Shown: positions 24,486-33,036 of the stretch, piece after piece
Layout of the letters: each line of letters begins with the position of its first letter
Numbering within the stretch: position 1 is the stretch's first letter
Assembly (NCBI RefSeq): GCF_000987955.1
Contig: NZ_LAZU01000021.1
Location: 434,001 to 498,000 of the forward strand
Source of the DNA: Paenibacillus sp. DMB20
GTDB lineage: Bacteria; Bacillota; Bacilli; Paenibacillales; Paenibacillaceae
Reading direction: 5' to 3'
DNA: 64,000 nt
Program-made: the position numbers and the translations under genes
The notes under the pieces: generated by a model
Told to the model about the DNA's origin: nothing
What the model saw: the letters and a program-made list of their open reading frames with translations, nothing else
Database searches by the model: none

Positions 24486-25670
24486 TTATTTAACGCTGCG
24501 CCACGCGGTAACGGCGCTGTTCAGGCGGGACATGGCTTCTTCTATGGTCGCCCGCGTACAAGCTGCGTTCAAACGCATGAAACCGTTGCCGTTCTTGCCG
24601 AACGAAGCGCCGCTGTTCAGGCCGAGCTTGGCATTCTCAATAAGAAAACGGTTAAGTTCCTTATCGTCCATTCCGAGTTCCCGGAAATCCAGCCAGAGAA
24701 GATAAGTGGCTTCCGGCAGATTCATCTTGATTTCCGGCAGATAGCGATGCAAGTAGTCCCGCATATATTCCATATTGCCCCGGACATAGGCCAGAAGCGC
24801 GTCCAGCCATTCTCCGCCTTCCCGGTAGGCCGCTTCCGTTGCGGCCACGCCAAGCGGAGTGATGGAGCCCAAAGAATAACGCTCGATCGCCATTCCGAAT
24901 TTGCGGCGGTTCGAATCATTGGGAATGATAATGTTGGCGGTATTCAGCCCGGCGATATTAAAGGTTTTGCTGGGGGCCGTGCAGATAAAGGAACGCTGTG
25001 CCGCATCCTCCGACAGGGATGCGAACGGGGTATGGGCTCCCGGCCCATAAACCAAATCGGCATGGATTTCATCCGATATGACCAGCACGTCATGCCGTTG
25101 GCAAAGCTCCGCGATCCGCGTCAGCTCTTCCCGTGACCATACCCGGCCGACGGGGTTGTGGGGGCTGCACAATATCATCATTTTCACGCGGTCCCCGGAC
25201 AGGCTGCGCTCAAGGTCCTCAAAATCGATAGCGTAATTGCCTTGAGCATCCTGTTTAAGAGGGTTCTGAACCAGCTCGCGGCCATGGTCCTCTACAACGC
25301 GATAGAAGGGCGGATATACGGGTGTCTGGATGAGTACCTGGTCTCCCGGTTCCGTAAAAGCTTCAACCATGAGGTGCATGGCGGGAACGACTCCCGGACA
25401 GAACTGAATCCATTCGGATGCAACGTTCCAACCGTGCCGTTTCTTCATCCAAGCGGCAATGGCATCACGGTAAGAATCCGTTTGAAGCGTGTAGCCGAAC
25501 ACACCGTGCTCCACGCGTTCGTGCATTGCGCGGACTACCGCAGGCGGTGCGGCAAAGTCCATGTCCGCGACCCACATGGGCAGGACGTCCTCCACGCCGA
25601 AGACGGACCGAAGATGGTCCCATTTTAATGAAGCGGTTCGGTTGCGGTCGATAGTCAGGTCAAAATTCAT
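24486..25670 (-). CDS. MalY/PatB-type cystathionine beta-lyase (PLP enzyme)
   Basis: A fold-type I PLP enzyme of 394 residues in the MalY/PatB group, which cleaves cystathionine and other cysteine conjugates to a thiol, pyruvate and ammonia. Signatures: LPMWVADMDFAAPPAV near the start, LCSPHNPVGRVW, VISDEIHADLVY (PLP-binding Asp), the PLP Lys in APSKTFNIAGLNTA, and the C-terminal MRLNAACTRATI. ATG 25670 follows TTGGAGGAGATCGC. The AEC-type transporter gene lies just upstream on the same strand (24-base gap), so the two are probably one unit. Confidence 0.9.
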   Translation of the reverse strand: MNFDLTIDRNRTASLKWDHLRSVFGVEDVLPMWVADMDFAAPPAVVRAMHERVEHGVFGYTLQTDSYRDAIAAWMKKRHGWNVASEWIQFCPGVVPAMHLMVEAFTEPGDQVLIQTPVYPPFYRVVEDHGRELVQNPLKQDAQGNYAIDFEDLERSLSGDRVKMMILCSPHNPVGRVWSREELTRIAELCQRHDVLVISDEIHADLVYGPGAHTPFASLSEDAAQRSFICTAPSKTFNIAGLNTANIIIPNDSNRRKFGMAIERYSLGSITPLGVAATEAAYREGGEWLDALLAYVRGNMEYMRDYLHRYLPEIKMNLPEATYLLWLDFRELGMDDKELNRFLIENAKLGLNSGASFGKNGNGFMRLNAACTRATIEEAMSRLNSAVTAWRSVK

Positions 25671-25693
25671 GCGATCTCCTCCAAGCAGTGTGA

Positions 25694-26617
25694 TTAAGCG
25701 ACAAGTTTGGCCAAAGATATCAAGCCGGTGATGGTGATGACGTTCAAAATGGTTGAAAGGAGCACGGTTTGGGCGGCAAAATCAGGTTCGTTCTGATATT
25801 CTTCCGCCAAAATGGACGTGTTCACTCCAACCGGCATACCTGAGGCGATAATGAGCGCCTGTGCGGGAATGCCTTTAAGCCCGAGTGCGAAAACGATAAG
25901 AATCCCGATGGCCGGGGCTGCGAGCAGCCGAAGCGCTACGCTCAGATAGACATCCATCCGGCGCAAACGGAGCGGATATTTGATGATTTGCGCTCCAAGC
26001 GTGAGCAGGGCAATGGCTACCAGCGATTGGTCCGCATACAGCAGCGGACGCGAGAGAAACACCGGCAGCGGCACGGCGAGCGCGTGAAACAGAAGCCCGA
26101 GAATAAGGGCGTAGGGTACAGGCATTTTCAGAAAGCCGATGATCGCATGGCGGTACAATCCTTCCGTCTTGGCACCCTGTATGGAAATCACGCCGTAAGT
26201 AAACGTAAGCAGGCTTTGCAGGGACATGATCAACGCCTGGACGGATCCGGCCAAAGGATCTCCTTTGAAGGCGAGATCGTTGATCGGCAGTCCGTAGTTT
26301 CCCGAATTGTCCAAAATGAGGCTGTTGGTGAAGGCCGCCTGCATGCCGCGGCTGAATTTGCGCCGTTTCGCGGTCCAGCGTCCAAGGAGATAAAGGACGG
26401 ACACATAGAGGGCATAGAACAGGACTACGGTACCGAGAAGCTCGGGAGACATTTCGGATTCATACATGCTCATGAACACCGCGGCCGGAGTAATGTAATA
26501 AAAATTGATTTTGGCCAGCGTATACAGGTCGAGCTGAAACGCTCGCTGCAACAATATCCCGAAGCCGATCAGGACGAAAATGGGCAGAACTACTTCCAGA
26601 AGAATGTCGGTAATCAA
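25694..26617 (-). CDS. AEC (auxin efflux carrier) family transporter
   Basis: A 307-residue integral membrane protein with about ten hydrophobic segments and the AEC pattern: VVLPIFVLIGFGILLQ at the start, DNSGNYGLPIN in the first half (the family Asn-Tyr-Gly block) and ASGMPVGVNTSILAEEY in the second half. Members export or import organic or amino acids. The start is probably TTG 26617 with a weak ribosome site; no better in-frame ATG was seen. It lies upstream of the lyase gene, so it may carry a sulfur compound or amino acid, but that is only context. Confidence 0.85.
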   Translation of the reverse strand: MITDILLEVVLPIFVLIGFGILLQRAFQLDLYTLAKINFYYITPAAVFMSMYESEMSPELLGTVVLFYALYVSVLYLLGRWTAKRRKFSRGMQAAFTNSLILDNSGNYGLPINDLAFKGDPLAGSVQALIMSLQSLLTFTYGVISIQGAKTEGLYRHAIIGFLKMPVPYALILGLLFHALAVPLPVFLSRPLLYADQSLVAIALLTLGAQIIKYPLRLRRMDVYLSVALRLLAAPAIGILIVFALGLKGIPAQALIIASGMPVGVNTSILAEEYQNEPDFAAQTVLLSTILNVITITGLISLAKLVA

Positions 26618-26825
26618 GGTGGTTGTTCATCTTCTTTCAATTAACGATGGCTATAAGCACCCTGTCATTATATCACGACCCTCGGCAATTTCACACGGTA
26701 TAAAGGATGCCCTTCACGGGAGGAAATTAGGCGGGGACGGAAAAAGCCGCTCAGCCACGATCGGCTTGAACGGCTTGAATAGATTACTGCATGGGGCTTC
26801 AAGCAGCCTAATATAAGCAAAAACT

Positions 26826-27545
26826 TTATTGCGGATTGGTTGTCCAGATGCCCGCGGTTTTCACGAAGACCCGTGCAGGCAGCTTCAATGCGGCCAGAGC
26901 CAGCTCGGCCACATCCTCCGGCTGCATCATATGGTCTTCTTCGCCGATTTTAAGGCCGGCATTGACGGCCAGGTCGGTATTCACGGTGCTCGGCGTTAAC
27001 GCCGTAACGCGGATATTATGCTTGCGGACCTCCTGCAGAACGGCTTCCGTCAAGCCCATTACGGCAAACTTGGAGGCATTGTAAGCGGAGCCTGTGGCAA
27101 AACCGCGTTCGCCTGCCGTGGAGGAAATGTTGATCACGTCGCCGCTTTTACGCTCAACCATGCCCGGCAGCACGGTGCGCAGCATATGGTATGTACCCAT
27201 CAGATTGACGTCCACGATCCGCTTCCACTGCTCCGGATCCATATCCAGCAGATTGCCGAACTGGGCGATGCCCGCGTTATTAATGAGAATATCAACGGCC
27301 CCAAGCTCCTGGCTGATAGCCGCATAGGCAGCTTCCGCTTCGCTTTGGACCGATATGTCGGCGGTTGCGCCTATGGCTTTGACTCCGTACTGTTCGGTCA
27401 CGAATTTCCCGAGGGACTCGAGGTCCTCAGCCGTACGGGCGATGAGACCCAGGTGCACGCCTTCTTTGGCGAGAGCCACGGCAATGGCCCGGCCGATACC
27501 TTTGCCTGCTCCGGTGATGACGGCTGTTTTATTTTTCAAACCCAT
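26826..27545 (-). CDS. Short-chain dehydrogenase/reductase (FabG-like)
   Basis: A 239-residue NAD(P)-dependent oxidoreductase of the classical SDR type. It has the glycine-rich cofactor motif TGAGKGIG (11-18), NNAG (about 88-91), the catalytic Ser (NISSTAGERG), and Tyr-Lys in YNASK (about 154-158). It is close to 3-oxoacyl-ACP reductase homologues, but lying away from other fatty-acid genes it is more likely a stand-alone ketoreductase. ATG 27545 follows AAGGAGTGAACGCGC. The 208-base gap to the AEC gene shows no gene. Confidence 0.9.
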   Translation of the reverse strand: MGLKNKTAVITGAGKGIGRAIAVALAKEGVHLGLIARTAEDLESLGKFVTEQYGVKAIGATADISVQSEAEAAYAAISQELGAVDILINNAGIAQFGNLLDMDPEQWKRIVDVNLMGTYHMLRTVLPGMVERKSGDVINISSTAGERGFATGSAYNASKFAVMGLTEAVLQEVRKHNIRVTALTPSTVNTDLAVNAGLKIGEEDHMMQPEDVAELALAALKLPARVFVKTAGIWTTNPQ

Positions 27546-27710
27546 GCGCGTTCACTCCTTGAGTTTATGTTTATGGTTTCCGTATATTAGTATACCCTGT
27601 ACGGCTGGGCATTACCAAACGTGCAGCGAACGCGGGCAATCATCTGCTATAATCTATAGCGGTGATAGAGAACGGGGATACCTACATTATATAAGGGAGC
27701 GATTGATCAT

Positions 27711-29879
27711 ATGCTTCAATCATTGGAAGCCATTACTGCCTTCAGGCAGGGCGACCTCAGCAGTCCGGAACAGCACGCCTGGCTGGCGCTGCTTGTTTCG
27801 GCAGAGGAACGGATCGTCAATCTGGAGCGGATCGCTTCGATCGGCGAGCTCGCGGAAGCGAATCCGGTTCTTGATTACGTGGAGAGGACGCTGCGTGTTT
27901 TGGACAGTCTGGAGGTTTCCTTCTGGATCAGGGAGTTGCTTGAAGAAACGCTGGCATGGTCGGAAGTCGCCAAAGGAGGCACCCTGCGGCAGCGGATGCG
28001 ATGGCAGGAATCGGGCATCAATCTGTTTGTTCATAATGACGGCTCGGCGGAGCTGTATAAGCGTCATATCGAGAAGCTGCAGGGGGAAATGGGGCTTCGG
28101 CACAATATCATATACACGCTTATCCAAACGCATGGGCTTGTGGGACAGTATATCCGAGGCGAGGTTGCTGACGCTGGAAATAGACCGCTCGGGCGGCTGG
28201 TTGCCGAAGGGCATCTGGCTGAGGAAGAGCTTGAACGCCTGTTGACTCCCTTAAACCGCTGCATCATAGGCGGGGTTTCGGAGGATTTATGGAGACGGGC
28301 AGAGCGGGAAACGGCAGATATCATTAAGGCCATTGCCGAAGGCCGGGTGCCTGGGGAAAAAAGCGTCTTTCAACGTTTGGAGCGGCTTCGGGCGGGAAGC
28401 ATTCGCCGTGGGGAGGATTTTAGAAGCGGCCTTACCCATGCAGGAGAGAACATGGACCTGTCGGCTGTTTTCTCGCCGATGGAGGATATGACCCTTTGGT
28501 TCGTGGAGGCGGCACTGCAGGATTTTTCGACGGAGGAGTTTTTGAAGGTGCTGCTGCTCGGCCTTCATGATAAGGCCGGGATGCCGGAGCATGGTGACGG
28601 CTGTGGACTTGAGGCCGGCGGGCAAGGAACGCAGGACGGAAATCCAGTCCGCCACCTCAGCTTTGAGCCGCTAATGAATGATATGTATTACGATTACAAA
28701 GGCGTTAAAAAATTGAACGTATACAAAAAACGAATGATCGAGCCGTATTTGCGCCAGCTGGAATGGTCGGACTGCGTTCAGGGAAACGCGGCTGCCAGTC
28801 CGCATTTGCGGCATAAGCTTACGCGGAGACCCGGGGTGAATGACACCGTCTTTTTTACTTTCGAATTTTCACCTGCAGCTGAAAAACTGATCCAGTTCTG
28901 CATCGAAGCGGAGAAATCCCCTCTGTACGAGAAAGCCGTCCTGATGTTATTCGATCTGTTCGGCCTGCGCCGGGACGCCTACGACCGGTTTCATAACGAA
29001 GAAACCTACTTGCAGGATATGAACCGGTCCGGCGATCATAAAAAAATGATGCTGGACTATGTTACAGGGACCCGCGTTGTGGATATCGGGCCCGGAGGAG
29101 GCATTCTGCTCGATCTGATCGAGGAATGCCTGCCGGAGGTTCACGCCATCGGCATCGACATCTCTTCCAATGTGATCGAAGCGCTGGAAAAGCGCCGGCG
29201 TCTTGAGAAACGGACTTGGGAAGTGATGAAGGGAGACGCTCTTCGTCTCCGGGAATATCTGGAGCCGGGAAGCGTGGATACGGTTATCTTTTCGTCCATT
29301 TTGCATGAACTTTATTCGTACATTGAGTTTGAGGGCTCCCGGTTTAATCCGGCAACGGTGGAGGCCGCGCTGAAGAGCGCATATGACGTGTTGGCGCCGG
29401 GCGGAAGGATTATTATCAGGGACGGCATCATGACGGAGCCCGTCGCGCAAATGAGGCGTTTGCGTTTTTTGGAAGAGGACGGGATGGCTTGGCTTGCGAG
29501 ATACGCCGACGATTTCAAAGGAAGAACCATCGGCTATACCAAACTTTCCGATCATGAAGCCAGGTTGCCGGTCAACGATGCGATGGAATTTTTGTACACC
29601 TACACCTGGGGAGAGGAAGCCTATGTTCATGAGGTGCAGGAGCAATTCGGGTATTTCACGCCCACGGAATATACCGAGGTTATCCGCAGGACGCTGGGCG
29701 GCGAAGCGGAACTGCTGGTGAACCGCCATTTCCTGCAGGATGGGTATGCGGAGGCGCTGGAAGGCCGCATAGAACTTACGGATGAAGAGGGAAAATCGGT
29801 ACGGCTGCCGGACAGTACCTGTTTGATCGTGATCTCCAAGCCGAAAAACGTGAATGGTTCAATTATTTCGATTATTTAA
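27711..29879 (+). CDS. Large SAM-dependent methyltransferase with long unrecognised N-terminal half
   Basis: A 722-residue protein. Residues about 460-590 carry a class I methyltransferase core: motif I VVDIGPGGGILLDLIEE (about 459-475), acidic loop AIGIDISSN, then GDALRL and FSSILHELYSY. The C-terminal part (VAQMRRLRFLEEDG onward) continues the family pattern. Residues 1-450 are mostly helical and I do not recognise the fold; a low-complexity Gly/Gln stretch occurs near 296-315. The acceptor is unknown. ATG 27711 has GGGAG 11 bases ahead, and a terminator follows, so it is a single-gene unit. Confidence 0.8.
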   Translation: MLQSLEAITAFRQGDLSSPEQHAWLALLVSAEERIVNLERIASIGELAEANPVLDYVERTLRVLDSLEVSFWIRELLEETLAWSEVAKGGTLRQRMRWQESGINLFVHNDGSAELYKRHIEKLQGEMGLRHNIIYTLIQTHGLVGQYIRGEVADAGNRPLGRLVAEGHLAEEELERLLTPLNRCIIGGVSEDLWRRAERETADIIKAIAEGRVPGEKSVFQRLERLRAGSIRRGEDFRSGLTHAGENMDLSAVFSPMEDMTLWFVEAALQDFSTEEFLKVLLLGLHDKAGMPEHGDGCGLEAGGQGTQDGNPVRHLSFEPLMNDMYYDYKGVKKLNVYKKRMIEPYLRQLEWSDCVQGNAAASPHLRHKLTRRPGVNDTVFFTFEFSPAAEKLIQFCIEAEKSPLYEKAVLMLFDLFGLRRDAYDRFHNEETYLQDMNRSGDHKKMMLDYVTGTRVVDIGPGGGILLDLIEECLPEVHAIGIDISSNVIEALEKRRRLEKRTWEVMKGDALRLREYLEPGSVDTVIFSSILHELYSYIEFEGSRFNPATVEAALKSAYDVLAPGGRIIIRDGIMTEPVAQMRRLRFLEEDGMAWLARYADDFKGRTIGYTKLSDHEARLPVNDAMEFLYTYTWGEEAYVHEVQEQFGYFTPTEYTEVIRRTLGGEAELLVNRHFLQDGYAEALEGRIELTDEEGKSVRLPDSTCLIVISKPKNVNGSIISII

Positions 29880-29885
29880 AAAAGG

Positions 29886-29922
29886 AAGGGAGTACATCCG
29901 GCATGCCGGCTTGTACTCCCTT
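29886..29922 (+). terminator. Intrinsic terminator after the methyltransferase gene
   Basis: AAGGGAGTACA (29886-29896) pairs with its exact complement (29912-29922); the inner bases pair further (CCGGCATGCCGG). A short T tract follows. Confidence 0.8.
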
Positions 29923-30008
29923 TGTTTAACTCTAACTCCCGTCTTCGCTTCAGAAAAGCATGATCTCTGCTGGCAGGGCTACTCCGCGATTAAGGAGGGC
30001 TTTATAAC

Positions 30009-30701
30009 TCATTGCTTCTCGGGCTCGGGATAATCCTTGCCGAGCGTGTCCACCGTCACCTTTTTCATCGTAGGCAGCGGATCGGCAGGACGGTCCATAC
30101 CGTTTCTGGGAAGCTCAGCGATCTCATCGACGACATCCATTCCTTCGATTACCTTTCCGAAGGCGGCATACAGATTGTCGAGATGCGGCGAGTCGGCATG
30201 CATGATGAAAAACTGGGATCCTGCGGAATCGGGGGCTTCCGAGCGTGCCATGGACAACACGCCCCGGGTATGCAGCAGGTCGTTCTGAAATCCGTTTTGC
30301 GTGAACTCGCCTGCGATGCTGTAGCCCGGACCTCCTGCGCCGGTTCCTTCGGGATCTCCCCCCTGGATCATGAATCCCGGGATGACCCGGTGAAAGCCTG
30401 TCCCGTCGTAATAGCCCTTTTTCACGAGCGAGATAAAGTTATTCACCGTATTGGGGGCAACCTCCGGATACAGCTCGGCTTTGATGGTTTTGCCGCTGTC
30501 CATCTCGATGGTTACGACCGGATGGCTTGCATTCGGATCCGGTACGTTTTTCTTGGGCTTGGGCTGCTCGGCCGGGGCAGGCACAGCGCCGTTGGTACTG
30601 CCTTCATCTTTCCTTGCGTTGTCGTTTCCGCAGCCGGCCGTGACGACCAGCATGGTCAAAAGCAGCAGAAGGACGGTCATCAGCCTGTTTTTGGATTTCA
30701 T
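30009..30701 (-). CDS. Peptidyl-prolyl cis-trans isomerase (cyclophilin) lipoprotein
   Basis: An extracellular folding catalyst. The signal peptide ends at a lipobox TAGC, with the lipidated Cys near residue 24. A short Pro/Lys linker follows and then a cyclophilin domain: YYDGTGFHRVIPGFMIQGGD (catalytic Arg and Phe region), GPGYSIAGEF, LSMARSEAPDSAGSQFFI and YAAFGKVIEGMDVVDEI. ATG 30701 is chosen over 30731 because GGAGG lies 11 bases ahead of it and after the upstream ATG. About 230 residues. It is probably monocistronic. Confidence 0.93.
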   Translation of the reverse strand: MKSKNRLMTVLLLLLTMLVVTAGCGNDNARKDEGSTNGAVPAPAEQPKPKKNVPDPNASHPVVTIEMDSGKTIKAELYPEVAPNTVNNFISLVKKGYYDGTGFHRVIPGFMIQGGDPEGTGAGGPGYSIAGEFTQNGFQNDLLHTRGVLSMARSEAPDSAGSQFFIMHADSPHLDNLYAAFGKVIEGMDVVDEIAELPRNGMDRPADPLPTMKKVTVDTLGKDYPEPEKQ

Positions 30702-30834
30702 CGTGTTACGTTCCTCCTCAAGTAGATTCATGATTGTATATTATCATATCTGTCCTTACCGAAAAACAGCCGGGACTAAACACAAAAAAATCCTGCCCGA
30801 AGGCAGGTTTTCGCATGGAAGATAAATAGGAGAT

Positions 30835-31227
30835 CTACTTGACCCGGTATATCCCCTCCACTTTATTCAGCGGAAACAGAATGCGGGACGGGTGTTTTCC
30901 CTTCCCCTGGACTTCGATAAAATCCGATCCGATGCGGACAAGCCGCATCCGGTCAAACGAGCTTCCGCTGGCGAACGTCGTCCGAACCCCGACCCGAATG
31001 CCTTTTTCAACCGGTTTTGTATCGAACACCCGAATCGAATTTAAGCTAGCAGGCACGAACAGCTCGCCTTGTACCCGAATAAAATTATGCTTATATACGA
31101 TTTCAAGGCGTCCCGGTTCAAGTCCGGTATGGGGCGCATTGATTTCGACGAGACGGCCCTTCAGCGCGGCCAGCCGCTGCTGAAGCGTAATGCCCGGTCC
31201 TCCCCGCAATGCTTTCAATCCTTTCAT
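30835..31227 (-). CDS. Hypothetical protein with SH3-like beta pattern, 130 residues
   Basis: I do not recognise a named family. The protein starts with a basic helix (GLKALRGGPGITLQQRLAAL), then alternating beta strands (RLEIVYKHNFIRVQGELFVP, RLVRIGSDFIEVQGKGKHP) ending in LNKVEGIYRVK. The two strand-turn units with IRVQG and IEVQG suggest a duplicated small barrel. ATG 31227 has TTGGAGGGATCTTGC ahead, a strong site; the longer frame upstream has none. No signal peptide. It faces a divergent small membrane protein gene across a palindromic gap. Confidence 0.7.
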   Translation of the reverse strand: MKGLKALRGGPGITLQQRLAALKGRLVEINAPHTGLEPGRLEIVYKHNFIRVQGELFVPASLNSIRVFDTKPVEKGIRVGVRTTFASGSSFDRMRLVRIGSDFIEVQGKGKHPSRILFPLNKVEGIYRVK

Positions 31228-31297
31228 GCAAGATCCCTCCAAGGTCATATGCCATATTGTATGACGAAGGGAGGGAGGGGGGTGCTTCAAAATAAAT

Positions 31298-31330
31298 CAG
31301 TATAGTTTCCAAAGTGCTAGACTATACTGA
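31298..31330. promoter_or_regulatory. Palindrome in the divergent gap at 31.3 kb
   Basis: TCAGTATAGT (31298-31307) and ACTATACTGA (31321-31330) are exact complements 13 bases apart. There is no T tract, and the site lies between the starts of two divergent genes, so an operator is more likely than a terminator. The binding protein is unknown. Confidence 0.55.
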
Positions 31331-31365
31331 TTACTAATCTATTTAGCAGTCGGGAGGAACCGGGC

Positions 31366-31473
31366 ATGGATAAACAAGGAAACATTTGGACGGGTTTGCT
31401 GTGGGGAGCCCTGATCGGTATCCTTTTATGGGCGGCCATTTTTTGGCTGCTTGATTTCCTATTCCAGAACTAA
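31366..31473 (+). CDS. Small single-span membrane protein, 35 residues
   Basis: ATG 31366 follows CGGGAGGAACCGGGC, an excellent ribosome site, and the frame ends at TAA 31471-31473. The peptide has a short polar N-terminus (MDKQGNIWTG) and then one hydrophobic helix (LLWGALIGILLWAAIFWLL) to the end. The ribosome site, hydrophobic composition and position behind a palindrome support a real gene. Possible roles include regulating a membrane partner, but no family is recognised. Confidence 0.65.
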   Translation: MDKQGNIWTGLLWGALIGILLWAAIFWLLDFLFQN

Positions 31474-31505
31474 TACAAAAACCTTCTTTTTGAACTCGCG
31501 CTATA

Positions 31506-32045
31506 TCAAAAATCTTCCGGAAGTTTTCGCCCTGTTTCATCGTCAACCCCGCCCACGCCGTTCAGCAGATCGATTCCGAGCTGGTCGGTTCCTTGAGGGA
31601 ATGCCGGATCGACAGGGCTGCCGGCTTGAAGCTCATCCGCATCGGGAATGTCCTCCAAGGGAGCTTCTTCTTCGGTTATGCCGGAATCCGCTGCTGCTTG
31701 CCCATTATCCTGATCCCGCTCCTGGATCAAGCGGGCGTCCTCCCTGTAGGCCGGATCGTACTGCGGATTCCGCCGGGGATAGGTCGCATTCGCGTCTTTG
31801 CCAAGCGAAAAGGCGGTGTCCGCGGGGACATGATCCAGCGGGAGCTTCCCGGCCGTTTCCTCCTCCAGTCCGTCCTTATCGATGGGGGACTGCCCGTTTG
31901 TTCCGTTCAGACCCCGGCTTGTGTTCGCGGCGCTGCCACGGGGTTCTTCCTCCGGCATATCGGTCATCGGGTCCATAGGATCCATCTGTTCGTACTGCTT
32001 GTTCACCAAGTCACCGTAGGTATTCCGGTTGATTTCGTCGCGCAT
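31506..32045 (-). CDS. Hypothetical acidic, probably disordered protein, 179 residues
   Basis: A strongly acidic protein rich in Asp, Glu, Pro and Gly (YEQMDPMDPMTDMPEEEPRG near 20-37, GITEEEAPLEDIPDADELQA near the C-terminus), with no membrane segment or signal peptide and little predicted structure. ATG 32045 has AAAGGGGACGTGC ahead. Proteins of this kind occur in spores and as small hydrophilic stress proteins; that is only a possibility. The stop lies 33 bases from the convergent 35-residue gene. Confidence 0.65.
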   Translation of the reverse strand: MRDEINRNTYGDLVNKQYEQMDPMDPMTDMPEEEPRGSAANTSRGLNGTNGQSPIDKDGLEEETAGKLPLDHVPADTAFSLGKDANATYPRRNPQYDPAYREDARLIQERDQDNGQAAADSGITEEEAPLEDIPDADELQAGSPVDPAFPQGTDQLGIDLLNGVGGVDDETGRKLPEDF

Positions 32046-32229
32046 CTTGCACGTCCCCTTTCAGGATAGGTTTATACTTCGACTTAAACCGCTGGGCAGG
32101 GAATGAATCCCCGCCGTCTTAGGAATCGAAAGCTTTCGGTTTAGCTTTGCCCCGGTTCGGCGTCTTTTATGAACCATGAACGGCAAGAAAAGGGGAACGC
32201 CTTTCCCGCCCGGCAGAAACCCGTTTCAT

Positions 32230-32277
32230 CAAAAAAAGCGCCTCTCATGCGGGTACATAACCCGTGAGAAGCGCTTT
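32230..32277 (-). terminator. Terminator after the racemase gene
   Basis: Reading leftwards, AAAGCGC and GCGCTTT arms close a long stem (about 32235-32277) with a further ACCCG/CGGGT pairing, followed by T7. It ends the ATP-grasp/MurE-like/racemase operon. Confidence 0.8.
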
Positions 32278-32313
32278 GCGAGAGAATATAATAGCCGGCT
32301 GTTTCGAACGGAC

Positions 32314-33036
32314 TTATTTTGCCGTCCCGGCAGCCAACGACTTGCCGGACAAAGTAATGGAACGGTTTACAAGCACTTCCATCGCATCGATGGAGCATTC
32401 CTTGTAGAAGCCGTCCAGCTCAATGCAGGACAGCTCGGTGCAGGCAAGAATGACGCATTTGCACTGCTCCTCGTACACAAGCCGGTGGATCAGGGATTCA
32501 AGCTTTTTCGGATCCACGTTTTTCTGGCCCTTAACATCATTATATATAATGTCCATGACCTTCGATTGCATTTCGGCATCGGGTTCGTGCAGGGTCATGC
32601 CGTACTTTTCACAGCTCTTGCGGTAAATGCCGCTGCTGACCGTGCCGTTGGTGGCCAAAATGCCTACCTTGGCGCTGCCGCCGAAACGATCATGGATTTC
32701 CTTGACGGTCTCGTCCACCATATGGATGATATTCACGCTTGTCATCTGCTGCATCTCGTCATGAAAATAATGGGATGTATTGCATGGGATCGCGATGTTG
32801 GACACGCCGGCCAACTCCAGCAGTTTCAAGTCGTTGGCTACGGCGTCCAAAAACAGATCGCCGCGTCCTTCAAGAATGACTTTCGTGCGGTCCGGGAGGG
32901 TAGAGTGATTCAGGATGATCATGTGGATATGATCCTGGTCGCGCTCGGCTGCGGTATTTTCGATGACCTTTTCAAAAAAGACCGAGGTGGCTTGAGGGCC
33001 CATGCCCCCGATCACGCCTAATTTTTTATTTTCCAT
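32314..33036 (-). CDS. Aspartate/glutamate racemase family protein
   Basis: A 240-residue cofactor-independent amino-acid racemase. The N-terminus LGVIGGMGPQATSVFFEKVI and the two catalytic Cys motifs (IPCNTSH near residue 86 and LACTELSCIE near 197) are those of aspartate racemase (RacD/YgeA type). The substrate could be Asp, Glu or another amino acid. The ATG overlaps the last 11 bases of the MurE-like gene, so translation is coupled. Being last in an operon with two ATP-dependent ligases, it may supply the D-amino acid they use. Confidence 0.9.
   Translation of the reverse strand: MENKKLGVIGGMGPQATSVFFEKVIENTAAERDQDHIHMIILNHSTLPDRTKVILEGRGDLFLDAVANDLKLLELAGVSNIAIPCNTSHYFHDEMQQMTSVNIIHMVDETVKEIHDRFGGSAKVGILATNGTVSSGIYRKSCEKYGMTLHEPDAEMQSKVMDIIYNDVKGQKNVDPKKLESLIHRLVYEEQCKCVILACTELSCIELDGFYKECSIDAMEVLVNRSITLSGKSLAAGTAK

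Noticed and set aside
30012..30725. Plus-strand frame of 237 residues
   Set aside because: It is the mirror of the cyclophilin lipoprotein gene and has no ribosome site.
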